Assembly: GCA_964612995.1 (NCBI GenBank)
Contig: CAZTGE010000122.1
Coordinates: 1-12,765, forward strand
Origin: SLQH01 sp964612995
GTDB taxonomy: Bacteria > Planctomycetota > UBA11346
Direction: 5' to 3'
DNA: 12,765 bases
This document shows positions 1 to 6,512 of the stretch, one piece after another (the first letter of the stretch is position 1; each line of letters begins with the position of its first letter). A model generated the notes under the pieces. The model did no database searches. It saw nothing but the letters and a program-made list of their open reading frames with translations, and was not told the DNA's origin. The translations under genes and the position numbers were made by a program.

Positions 1-42
1 GGCGCCGCCCGCTACAATGCCCCTTGGGGTGCGGGCGGCGCC
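1..42. repeat. Strong G+C-rich stem-loop at window edge
   Basis: Bases 1-12 (ggcgccgcccgc) are the perfect reverse complement of 31-42. Inside the loop, cccc at 20-23 can pair with gggg at 26-29. The stem may be longer because the window starts inside it. No T-run follows on the plus strand, so it is not a textbook intrinsic terminator. It could be a terminator for an upstream gene, in either direction, or part of a structured RNA. Confidence 0.7.
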
Positions 43-325
43 CGCGCTATGTGGGTTCCCCGCCTTTCGGCGAAACCTCAGCCTCATCCTGCTACGGCAA
101 GCGACCGCCCACGATGCGACCTGGGAGCAACGCTGGCGCACCGTCGCCAGGCAGCCATGGCGAGTCCTCCGGCTCATGACCGGCCGTGCTGCCGCCTGAA
201 ACCGCGGCCTACGTGGACCGGACGAGCTGTGAGCGGCCCTGAACGATGGGTGCTGGACAGCGCTTCCGTCGCGGAGTAGGGTGAGTAAGGTGAAACGCAG
301 CGCCGGCAACCGGTTATCGCTGCCA

Positions 326-331
326 TATGAT
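326..331 (+). promoter_or_regulatory. Possible -10 element of the metallophosphoesterase promoter
   Basis: TATGAT matches five of six positions of the sigma-70 TATAAT box and stands out in this G+C-rich DNA. It ends 24 bases before the ATG at 356. No recognisable TTGACA-like -35 box lies 16-18 bases upstream, so this is a weak call. Confidence 0.3.
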
Positions 332-355
332 GACCAGTCCGCGTGGAATCACTGA

Positions 356-1111
356 ATGATCGCCTTCATCTCAGACATCCATGGCAATCTCCCCGCCCTC
401 GAAGTGGTGTTGGAAGACATCGATTCCATCGGCACGGTCGATCGGGTCATCTGTCTCGGTGACATCGTCGGCTACGGGCCACACCCGGTCGAATGCTTCG
501 AACGCGTGGCCAGCCGCTGTTCGCTGATGCTGATGGGCAACCACGAACACGCGGTCATCCACGGCCCCTATCTGTTCAATCCCAATGCCCGACGTGCGAT
601 CGAATGGACCAAGGAGCAGCTCTACAACGACCCGCAGAACGGTCGGCGGCGGCATCTGCTCGAACTGCTCGAGGGCCTGCCGGTCCGCTACGAGATCGGC
701 GATATCCTGTTGGTCCACGCCTCACCGCGCGATCCCGTGATGGAGTACGTGCTCGAAAGCGACCTCTGGGAGGGGGCCAACCCGAGCAAGATGGAGGAGA
801 TTTTCGCCTCCTTCCGCCATCTCTGCTTTGTCGGCCACACCCATCGCCCCGGCGTGTTCACCGAAGACTGGTGCTTCCTTTCCTCCTCCGACGTTCCCGA
901 ATTCGACGTCAGCGATGGCCGCTACCTGATCAACGTCGGATCGGTCGGCCAGCCGCGCGACCGCGACCCCCGCGCCTGCTACACGCTGTTCACCGGTGAC
1001 GCGCTCTATTTCCGCCGGCTTGAATACGACATCGAGCGGGTGGCGCACGATATCCGCGAGAACGACGCGTTGGGCAACCGCCTGGCCGAGCGTCTGTTCC
1101 GCGGCGAATGA
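356..1111 (+). CDS. Calcineurin-like metallophosphoesterase
   Basis: A 251-residue protein of the calcineurin-like phosphoesterase superfamily, which uses a two-metal centre to hydrolyse phosphomono- or phosphodiesters. All family motifs are present in order: SDIHGN at residues 6-11, GDIVGYG at 35-41, GNHE at 61-64, a histidine in VHASP at 121, and GHTH at 160-163. NVGSVGQPRD at 193-202 is typical of the YfcE/MJ0936-like branch. No signal peptide or membrane segment is seen, so it should be cytoplasmic. The start is firm: an in-frame TGA immediately precedes the ATG, and the first motif begins at residue 6. There is no clear Shine-Dalgarno. The gene is complete and 144 bases upstream of the HPr gene. 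The physiological substrate cannot be read from sequence; cyclic dinucleotides, nucleotides and phosphodiesters are all possible in this family. Confidence 0.93.
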   Translation: MIAFISDIHGNLPALEVVLEDIDSIGTVDRVICLGDIVGYGPHPVECFERVASRCSLMLMGNHEHAVIHGPYLFNPNARRAIEWTKEQLYNDPQNGRRRHLLELLEGLPVRYEIGDILLVHASPRDPVMEYVLESDLWEGANPSKMEEIFASFRHLCFVGHTHRPGVFTEDWCFLSSSDVPEFDVSDGRYLINVGSVGQPRDRDPRACYTLFTGDALYFRRLEYDIERVAHDIRENDALGNRLAERLFRGE

Positions 1112-1245
1112 GCCCATTCGCGTGCTGGTTGGCATGGCGCCGGGCCAGTGTCGCACCCTCATGGATGCGCGTCGGTTTTTCATTGGCGCGGATGTCCAGC
1201 GCATCTAGCCTCGCACCGCTTTGGACCCTGCGCATCTGCCGCGAC

Positions 1246-1250
1246 GAGGA
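1246..1250 (+). promoter_or_regulatory. Ribosome binding site deciding the HPr start
   Basis: GAGGA lies five bases before the ATG at 1256. This selects that start over the upstream in-frame start near 1148, which would add 36 unrelated residues ahead of the conserved HPr fold. Confidence 0.75.
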
Positions 1251-1255
1251 ATGCT

Positions 1256-1546
1256 ATGGCGACAGCTGAGGCGAGCGTGGTACTCGACAACAAGATGGGG
1301 CTTCATGCCCGGCCTTCGACGCAGATCGCCACGATCGCCGGTCGCTACGATTGCGATGTGCGCATCTCCAAGGATGGGCTCGAGGTCGACGCCAAGAGCG
1401 TGCTCGAGTTGTTGATGCTCGCCGCGGAATGCGGCTCTGAACTCGTGATCAGCGCCGACGGGCCCAATGCCGAGGCCGCGGTCGAGGAACTCAAGGAGAT
1501 CATCGAGAACGGCTTCGGCGAACACGAAGTCGACGCGGAAGACTGA
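1256..1546 (+). CDS. ptsH: HPr family phosphocarrier protein
   Basis: A 96-residue HPr, the small cytoplasmic carrier that takes phosphate from Enzyme I on a histidine and passes it to EIIA-type proteins. The active-site motif MGLHARPS puts the phosphorylated histidine at residue 17 with the partner arginine at 19. The regulatory-site region reads AKSVLELLMLAA and keeps a serine at residue 48, equivalent to Ser46 of classical HPr, the target of HPr kinase/phosphorylase in many bacteria. The length is slightly above the usual 85-90 because of an acidic tail (GEHEVDAED). No Enzyme I, EII component or HPr kinase is encoded in the window, so a sugar-transport role cannot be assumed; a regulatory role of the PTS-Ntr kind is equally possible. 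It sits 103 bases upstream of pgpA in the same direction. Confidence 0.95.
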   Translation: MATAEASVVLDNKMGLHARPSTQIATIAGRYDCDVRISKDGLEVDAKSVLELLMLAAECGSELVISADGPNAEAAVEELKEIIENGFGEHEVDAED

Positions 1547-1639
1547 GCCCGTCCGTCCGGCCCATGCTCTGCTCCCGGCTTCTGCCGTCGCGTTCGTCCA
1601 TCGCTGCCCATCACCCGGCCGATCGCAGGCCGGTACGTC

Positions 1640-1644
1640 AGGAG
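1640..1644 (+). promoter_or_regulatory. Ribosome binding site deciding the pgpA start
   Basis: AGGAG is five bases upstream of the ATG at 1650. The open frame extends further upstream, but those codons overlap the HPr gene and look unlike any phosphatidylglycerophosphatase, so this site sets the start. Confidence 0.75.
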
Positions 1645-1649
1645 TGACG

Positions 1650-2147
1650 ATGAGCGCGGTGCACGAGAGGCCGCCGGGGCGGATGTCACCCGCGGTGCTG
1701 ATCGCGACCTGGTTCGGCCTCGGTCTCCTGCGCCCTGGTCCCGGTACCTGGGGCACGCTCGGCGCGATGGTCCTGGGGTTGATCTGGCAGCTGAGCGGGC
1801 CGCCGGCCGCCCTGCCGTGGGGATTCATCGGCGCGACCGTCTTGTGCACCGGCCTGGGGCTCTGGTCCTGCGCGCCGGCCAGCCGCCACTTCGGCCGTGA
1901 GGATCCGGGCGCGGTGGTGATCGACGAGGTCGCCGGGTTCTTTCTCGGCATGAGCGTGATAGGGCCCGGACACGCCGCGCGATGGCATAGCGCATTGGTC
2001 GTGTTCGCGCTGTTTCGCGCCTTCGACATCTTCAAGCCCTGGCCGATTTCGCGGCTCGAGAAACTGCCCGGATCCTGGGGTGTGATGTCTGATGACCTCG
2101 CCGCAGGTCTGGTGGCTGGACTGTTGACACTGGTCCTGCCGTTCTGA
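1650..2147 (+). CDS. pgpA: Phosphatidylglycerophosphatase A
   Basis: A 165-residue integral membrane protein of the PgpA family, close to the roughly 170 residues of the E. coli enzyme. PgpA removes the phosphate from phosphatidylglycerol phosphate to give phosphatidylglycerol, the last step in making this lipid. The family signatures are present in order: GLGLLRPGPGTWGTLGA at residues 23-39, the acidic DPGAVVIDEVAGFFLG at 85-100, FRAFDIFKPWPI at 122-133, and GVMSDDLAAG at 144-153 with the double Asp. Hydrophobic stretches near 36-50, 58-72, 93-105, 114-124 and 153-164 fit several membrane spans. It lies between the HPr gene and the PP2C-type phosphatase gene, 48 bases before the latter, probably on a shared transcript. 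No phosphatidylglycerophosphate synthase is in the window. Confidence 0.93.
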   Translation: MSAVHERPPGRMSPAVLIATWFGLGLLRPGPGTWGTLGAMVLGLIWQLSGPPAALPWGFIGATVLCTGLGLWSCAPASRHFGREDPGAVVIDEVAGFFLGMSVIGPGHAARWHSALVVFALFRAFDIFKPWPISRLEKLPGSWGVMSDDLAAGLVAGLLTLVLPF

Positions 2148-2195
2148 AGGATAGATCAGTTTGGATTCACGCGCTCGACCGAAGGACAGAGATCG

Positions 2196-3962
2196 ATGAC
2201 CCGTAGTCGCCGGACGCAGGCCGGGGAGAGCTCCCGCAAATCAGGCGGGCAGCGCCCTCAGCGTGTATCCTACCTCGGCGACGCGGCCAGCGCCCAGGGT
2301 TCCGATTCCGGTTTGCGACGCGTCAGCGGTGCTGGCGAGGAGCAGAGCGACTCAGTGCAGACCGGCGCGCCGCGGATGAAGCCGGTCGGCCTGCCGCTGC
2401 GGACCAAATTCCTGCTGGTGATGAGCGGTCTGACCGCGACCGCGATGATCACCCTGGGCATCATCCTCTCGATGATGGCCCATCGTTCGCTGTTCAACCA
2501 GGCCAAGCACAAGGGCATCGAGCTGACCAAGATGACCGCCCAGGTGGGTCGGGTGCTGCTCGACTGGTCGCGCGAGACGGGCGGGCGGGATCGCGAGTGG
2601 CTGCACCAGAAATTGACACACTATCTCGGCAACGCCACCCGTTGGGGCGAAGAGGACGGCACCTACAGCAACATCGACCTGGTCGAGTTTGACGGCGGCG
2701 ATCTCAGCGCTCTGTTCTACGGCAACAGCACCGGCGACACCAGCAAGCGCGAGCCCTACCAGACCTCGGTCTACATCCCGCGCGAGGGCAAGGTCCGTCT
2801 GGAGGAGGACATCCGTTTCTACGGCATGCGCAAGGTGCTCGAATCGGGCAATAAGGTCCCAGTATACCGCTACCGGGTCAAACTCAACCACCCGACCAAC
2901 GACGACTACACCGAAAACACTGTGGTGGTCGATGTGCGCAGCGACACCATCCACGAGGTCAGCCGCAACCTGTTCGTGATCGTCGCGGTCGCGGTGCTGG
3001 CGGTGATCGGTCTTGTGGTCTATTCCTCCAATCTCCTCGCCCGTCGGATCACGCGGCCGGTGCGTCTGTTGATGCGCGACATCCAGGCGGTGGCCAAGGG
3101 CGATTTCGATCATCGCACCAAGGCTCACTCCAAGGACGAGATCGGGGTGCTGGCCAACGAGTTCAACCGCATGACCCAGGACCTCAAGGTGGCCCAGAGC
3201 GCGCTGGTCGAACGCGAGAAGGCGCAATACGAGCTGAACATCGCCCACGAGGTCCAACAGCAGCTGCTGCCGGCGGAGATCCCCCAGATCCCCGGCTACG
3301 ACCTGTCCGCATTCTACAAGGGTGCGGCTGCGGTCTCCGGCGACTACTACGATGTGTTCTCGCTCGGCGACGGCCTGTGGGGGCTGATCGTCGCCGACGT
3401 CTCTGGCAAGGGAGTGCCCGGTTCGATGGTCATGGCGGTGACCCGGACCATCGTACGTCTGGTGGCGCAGAAGCATCTGCACAACGCGGCCGAGACGCTC
3501 AAGGAGACCAACCGGCTGATCGCCAAGCAGATCAAGCGCGGGATGTTCGTCACCGCGTTCTACGCCGTGCTCGAACAGCATTCCGGCCGCCTGTTGTTCG
3601 CCAGCGCCGGTCACAACCCGATGGTGATCTACCGCGCGGCCCAGCGCGGCTACGAACTGGCCCAGCCCAAGGGCATCGCCATCGGCTTCAACGAGGGCCC
3701 GCTGTTCGACAAGACCATCCAGGAATTCCAGACCAACCTGGCGCCGGGCGACGCGATCGCACTGTATACCGATGGCTTTCCCGAGGCGATGAACGAGCGC
3801 AACGAGGAATTCGGCGACGATCGCTTCCACCAGTGCGTCGCCCGTTACGGACAGTATCCGGCCCAGGACATGATCCGTGGCGTGCTTGGCGAACTCACCA
3901 AGCACCGCGGCCGGGCCGCGCAGAGCGATGATCTGACGATCATTGTTGTCAAGCGCAGTTGA
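2196..3962 (+). CDS. Membrane HAMP-SpoIIE (RsbU-type PP2C) serine phosphatase
   Basis: A 588-residue signalling phosphatase. Residues 1-60 are polar and low in complexity (Ser, Gly, Arg, Gln), probably a disordered cytoplasmic head. A membrane helix at about 72-94 is followed by an extracytoplasmic sensor region (95-257) and a second helix at 259-281. A HAMP domain (282-335) and a charged linker that looks helical (332-360) lead into a SpoIIE/RsbU-type PP2C domain (about 375-588). The metal-binding and core motifs are intact: SGDYYD at 381-386, DVSGKG at 401-406, AGHNP at 471-475, YTDGFPEA at 524-531 and SDDLT at 577-581. It should therefore be an active Ser/Thr phosphatase. Relatives dephosphorylate anti-sigma antagonists in partner switching, but no anti-sigma factor or antagonist gene is in the window. 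The start has AAGGA at 2182-2186, nine bases upstream; Met61 is an alternative start that would remove the polar head, but it lacks a good ribosome site. Confidence 0.92.
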   Translation: MTRSRRTQAGESSRKSGGQRPQRVSYLGDAASAQGSDSGLRRVSGAGEEQSDSVQTGAPRMKPVGLPLRTKFLLVMSGLTATAMITLGIILSMMAHRSLFNQAKHKGIELTKMTAQVGRVLLDWSRETGGRDREWLHQKLTHYLGNATRWGEEDGTYSNIDLVEFDGGDLSALFYGNSTGDTSKREPYQTSVYIPREGKVRLEEDIRFYGMRKVLESGNKVPVYRYRVKLNHPTNDDYTENTVVVDVRSDTIHEVSRNLFVIVAVAVLAVIGLVVYSSNLLARRITRPVRLLMRDIQAVAKGDFDHRTKAHSKDEIGVLANEFNRMTQDLKVAQSALVEREKAQYELNIAHEVQQQLLPAEIPQIPGYDLSAFYKGAAAVSGDYYDVFSLGDGLWGLIVADVSGKGVPGSMVMAVTRTIVRLVAQKHLHNAAETLKETNRLIAKQIKRGMFVTAFYAVLEQHSGRLLFASAGHNPMVIYRAAQRGYELAQPKGIAIGFNEGPLFDKTIQEFQTNLAPGDAIALYTDGFPEAMNERNEEFGDDRFHQCVARYGQYPAQDMIRGVLGELTKHRGRAAQSDDLTIIVVKRS

Positions 3963-3978
3963 TGGGGCGCATTGGTTT

Positions 3979-4001
3979 CAAAGGGGGGCAAGCCCCCTTT
4001 G
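3979..4001 (+). terminator. Hairpin after the PP2C-type phosphatase gene
   Basis: A perfect 9-bp stem (caaaggggg with ccccctttg) encloses the loop gcaag, starting 16 bases after the stop codon. It is well placed to end the transcript, but no T-run follows on the plus strand. On the minus strand the stem is followed by tgaaaccaat, so the opposite direction has none either. It may be a terminator of the hairpin-only kind, an mRNA 3' stabiliser, or a copy of a dispersed palindromic repeat. Confidence 0.5.
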
Positions 4002-4072
4002 GATCCCCCGTGTCGCTCCGCCTCGCTCGCCCGGTCGCCCGGCCACCTGCGGGAGCGCCGATCACCAGGTCG

Positions 4073-4157
4073 GCATGCCTTGCGTCGCCTCCACCTGCGT
4101 CCAACCGCCCGGCTCTCTGGGGCTTGGACCATGGTGACGCAGGTGGAGGCGAGGCAT
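4073..4157. repeat. Large interrupted palindrome
   Basis: Bases 4086-4101 (cgcctccacctgcgtc) are the exact reverse complement of 4136-4151. The stem continues outward, after a five-base bulge (4081-4085), with atgcct at 4075-4080 against aggcat at 4152-4157. Within the loop, gtccaa at 4099-4104 can pair with ttggac at 4124-4129, overlapping the end of the main stem, so two folds compete. It lies 120 bases before the aminotransferase start and is too long to be a simple operator. It may be a structured leader RNA or an intergenic repeat element. Confidence 0.75.
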
Positions 4158-4265
4158 GGCCCTCATTGACGAGCTTTGAGCGGCCCTGGCGCAGGTGGCA
4201 GGGTGGGCGTTGATCGTTGGTGATTGGTCGACACAACTCCTTTGCCGGCGCGAGAGCCCGGCGGG

Positions 4266-4272
4266 AAGGGGG
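4266..4272 (+). promoter_or_regulatory. Ribosome binding site deciding the aminotransferase start
   Basis: AAGGGGG ends five bases before the GTG at 4278. It supports this GTG over the in-frame TTG at 4224, which has no comparable site. Confidence 0.6.
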
Positions 4273-4277
4273 CGTGC

Positions 4278-5384
4278 GTGCGGCTTGCTCAACGGACGGG
4301 GCGGATCGATGCCAGCGGAATCCGCAAGGTCTTCGATCTGGCGCGCAGCATGCGCGATCCGATCAATCTCTCGATCGGTCAGCCGGATTTCGATGTTCCG
4401 GACCGGATCAAGCAGGCGGCGATGGAGGCGATCCGTGACGGGCGCAACGGATACACTCCGACGCAAGGCATCGCGCCTCTGCGTGCCGCGATCGCCGAGG
4501 AGGAGCGCCAGTATACCGGGCGCAGCTACCCTGAAGGGGGGATCCTGGTCACCAGCGGCGTGTCGGGTGGCATCCTGCTGGCGCTGATGGCCTTGGTCGA
4601 TCCCGGTGACGAGGTGCTCATTCCCGATCCCTATTTCGTGATGTACAAGCATCTGGTGCGTCTGCTCGGCGGCGTGCCGGTCTACCTCGATACCTATGCC
4701 ACCGACTTCCTGGTCGAACCGCAGGCGCTGCGTGCGGCGATCACGTCGCGCACACGGCTGCTGCTGCTCAACAGCCCTTGCAATCCCACCGGTCGCATCC
4801 TGCCCGCCGACCGGCTCGAGCAGATCGCGGCGGTCTGTCGGGAAGCCGCCATTCCGGTGCTCAGTGACGAGATCTATCGCGCTTTCGCCTACGAGCCGGC
4901 GCCCTCGATCGCCGCCTGCTACGAGGATACCCTGGTGCTGGCCGGCCACAGCAAGGCCTTCGGGATGACCGGTTGGCGTCTGGGCTACGCCTGTGGACCG
5001 GAGGAGCTGGTCCAGGCGATGGCGATGATCCAGCAGTATTCCTTCGTCTGTGCACCGGCCGTGAGCCAGTACGCCGCGCTCGCCTGTCCGGCGGTCGACA
5101 TGTCCGGTCATCTCGCCGATTACCGGCGCAAACGCGACCTGATGGTCGATATCCTGTCTCCGGCCTTCACGGTGGCGCCGAGCGATGGCGCATTCTACCT
5201 GTGGATCGAGGCGCCCAAGGGCATGAGCGGCAGCGGCTTCGTCGAGCGGGCGATCGCCGCGAACGTGTTGATCATTCCCGGTGCGGTGTTCAGCGAGCGC
5301 GACACCCACTTCCGGGTCTGCTATACCGTGGCCCACGACCGGCTCGAAGCCGGAGCCCGGCGACTGGTCGAACTCGCCGGTTGA
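4278..5384 (+). CDS. Class I/II PLP-dependent aminotransferase
   Basis: A 368-residue fold-type I aminotransferase, a cytoplasmic enzyme using pyridoxal phosphate to move amino groups between amino and keto acids. The PLP lysine is Lys226 in HSKAFGMTGWRLGY (224-237). NSPCNPTG at 165-172 and SDEIYR at 196-201 hold the Asn and Asp/Tyr that bind the cofactor ring. The carboxylate-binding arginine is probably Arg346 in FRVCY. The N-terminus LAQRTGRI followed by NLSIGQPDF is typical of the aspartate/aromatic subgroup, which fits the GTG start: family members usually begin just here. A TTG at 4224 would add 18 residues (VDTTPLPAREPG...) with no match to the family. Substrate specificity cannot be fixed by eye; aspartate, aromatic or alanine-type activity are candidates. 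The gene appears monocistronic, with a structured spacer before it and convergent genes after it. Confidence 0.93.
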   Translation: MRLAQRTGRIDASGIRKVFDLARSMRDPINLSIGQPDFDVPDRIKQAAMEAIRDGRNGYTPTQGIAPLRAAIAEEERQYTGRSYPEGGILVTSGVSGGILLALMALVDPGDEVLIPDPYFVMYKHLVRLLGGVPVYLDTYATDFLVEPQALRAAITSRTRLLLLNSPCNPTGRILPADRLEQIAAVCREAAIPVLSDEIYRAFAYEPAPSIAACYEDTLVLAGHSKAFGMTGWRLGYACGPEELVQAMAMIQQYSFVCAPAVSQYAALACPAVDMSGHLADYRRKRDLMVDILSPAFTVAPSDGAFYLWIEAPKGMSGSGFVERAIAANVLIIPGAVFSERDTHFRVCYTVAHDRLEAGARRLVELAG

Positions 5385-5427
5385 TCATGTCGCCGGGGTC
5401 GTGTCACGACGACGATGGCGACGGTTT

Positions 5428-5448
5428 CCGCGATTCGATCGATTGCGG
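5428..5448. terminator. Possible bidirectional terminator between convergent genes
   Basis: An imperfect hairpin lies in the 128-base gap between the convergent aminotransferase and HAD genes. The outer arms ccgc and gcgg (5428-5431, 5445-5448) flank a core with tcgatcga. The stem is interrupted and has no T-run, so this is a tentative call resting mainly on position. Confidence 0.2.
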
Positions 5449-5512
5449 CGGCTGCGTCACCACGCGTGTGGGCTTCGGGCTCGCCTTGCCATAGTCGGCC
5501 CCAGCGGCCGTC

Positions 5513-6463
5513 TCAACGGTGGCCGGGCGGCTTGCCGAGACTGTGATCGCGCAGGGTGTCGCGCCGACCGGCGATGCGTTCGGCGATGGCGGTGAGCGTG
5601 GCTTCGAGCCACATTGAAGTGTGACTGGCCGGGAGGTAGTCGGCCTCGCCGAAGTCGTCGACGCGTTGCTGTTCGCTGAGGTTCTTGGCCTTGCGGAAGG
5701 CGCGCGTGTCGCCGCGTCCATACACGGCGTAGGTGCGCCCGCCGCCGCGGCGCACGACCGAGAAGCCGGGGATGTCGGTCGGCCCGTCGGCGACGTAGAT
5801 CATCTGGTCCATGGGCACCCGGCGTTGCTCCGGCGGGATGGCGTCGTTGACGCCGATCGCCGGTTCGGCGTTGCTGCCCTTGTTGATCTCGAAGATCGCG
5901 CGGGTCTTGGTGGTGTTGTCGAGCACGTAACCGAGCTGGCGCAGCTGGCGTGGCCGTTCGGGTGGCGGGGTGTCGAGGAAGCCGGGCGGGGCGGGGTCCT
6001 CGATGAACTCGCAGGCCCAGACCCCGTCGACCTGATCGGATACCGGGCTGCCAGCGATCATCTGGTACAGGCCGTTGGAGAGGATGTGGTGCTCGACGGT
6101 GATGCCGTGGCGCTCGAATGCGGGTTGGGCTACCACCGATCGCAGGCGCGCGAAGATCTCCGGCACGCCGGGATAGAGCGGCACTTTGGCCCCGAGCTCC
6201 CGCAGCAACGCGTTGTCGAGCCCGGGAAAGCGGCCGGTCTCGACGTAGGTCAGCATGTGGTTGAGGTACATGGTGTCTTCGCTGACGTGCGCGAGGCCAG
6301 CGGCACGGTAGCGCTGGGCGAGGCCATTGGTCTCGGCCCAGAACACTCCGGGATCGACGTCGAAATGCGCGAACAGGGGTTCCTGCATGTAGCCAGGGGA
6401 GAGGGTGCGATCGAAATCCCAGAGGACGGCGATCACCGTCTGGGGAAACAACTGCTCACTCAT
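5513..6463 (-). CDS. HAD-superfamily hydrolase
   Basis: A 316-residue haloacid dehalogenase-type phosphohydrolase, probably cytoplasmic, of the aspartyl-phosphate mechanism. Motif I is WDFDRTLS, with nucleophile Asp16 and Asp18. Motif II is Ser129 in HILSNG. Motif III is a lysine, Lys186 or Lys195, in the TKTRAIFEINKGS stretch. Motif IV is VADGPTDIPG with Asp226 and Asp230. A long helical insert between motifs I and II (about 25-100) forms the cap, including LTYVETGRFPGLDN. The C-terminus (295-316) is basic and polar. It is larger than phosphoserine phosphatase (about 225 residues) and I do not recognise the subfamily, so the substrate is unknown. It starts 49 bases after the stop of the upstream minus-strand gene and probably shares its transcript; its own ribosome site is weak. 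Confidence 0.9.
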   Translation of the reverse strand: MSEQLFPQTVIAVLWDFDRTLSPGYMQEPLFAHFDVDPGVFWAETNGLAQRYRAAGLAHVSEDTMYLNHMLTYVETGRFPGLDNALLRELGAKVPLYPGVPEIFARLRSVVAQPAFERHGITVEHHILSNGLYQMIAGSPVSDQVDGVWACEFIEDPAPPGFLDTPPPERPRQLRQLGYVLDNTTKTRAIFEINKGSNAEPAIGVNDAIPPEQRRVPMDQMIYVADGPTDIPGFSVVRRGGGRTYAVYGRGDTRAFRKAKNLSEQQRVDDFGEADYLPASHTSMWLEATLTAIAERIAGRRDTLRDHSLGKPPGHR

Positions 6464-6512
6464 GGTTCGGACGCGGCCTCGCGGTTCTGGACACTCTCGA
6501 TCGCAGGCGCCA

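Larger units (their letters stand above)
1..355. other. Non-coding leader before the metallophosphoesterase
   Basis: No convincing gene is visible here. The short open frames lack Shine-Dalgarno sites and look like chance products of G+C-rich DNA. The stretch opens with a strong hairpin (listed separately). It also holds a 6-bp stem at 133-138 with 145-150 (ctggcg/cgccag, loop caccgt); the right arm of that stem could instead pair with tggcg near 158-162, giving two exclusive folds. A TATGAT hexamer lies at 326-331, about 25 bases before the first start codon. I compared it by memory with RNase P RNA, tmRNA and SRP RNA landmarks and saw none of them. It could be an untranslated leader, or the end of a feature that begins left of the window. 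Confidence 0.6.
3963..4277. other. Spacer with two palindromic structures
   Basis: This 315-base spacer between the PP2C-type phosphatase and the aminotransferase holds no gene I can support. The open frames crossing it are Pro/Arg/Ser-rich shadows without ribosome sites. It contains a 9-bp hairpin just after the phosphatase stop codon and a much larger interrupted palindrome at 4073-4157 (both listed). The rest is G+C-rich and featureless, apart from the TTG at 4224 that opens a longer but less likely reading frame for the aminotransferase. Confidence 0.7.

Noticed and set aside
17..279. Two short plus-strand open frames in the left leader
   Set aside because: No ribosome sites, overlapping in different frames, Pro/Arg/Ala-rich composition and no recognisable similarity.
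2352..3905. Long minus-strand open frame opposite the PP2C-type phosphatase
   Set aside because: It is a shadow of the G+C-rich plus-strand gene: the protein is rich in His, Asp, Val and Gly with no domain, while the plus frame carries full HAMP and PP2C motifs.
4062..5336. 424-residue minus-strand open frame opposite the aminotransferase
   Set aside because: No motif, and the plus frame contains the intact PLP-lysine and cofactor motifs.
5401..5413. Hairpin gtcgtg-t-cacgac as terminator of the aminotransferase gene
   Set aside because: The loop would be a single base unless the stem shrinks to four pairs, and there is no T-run.
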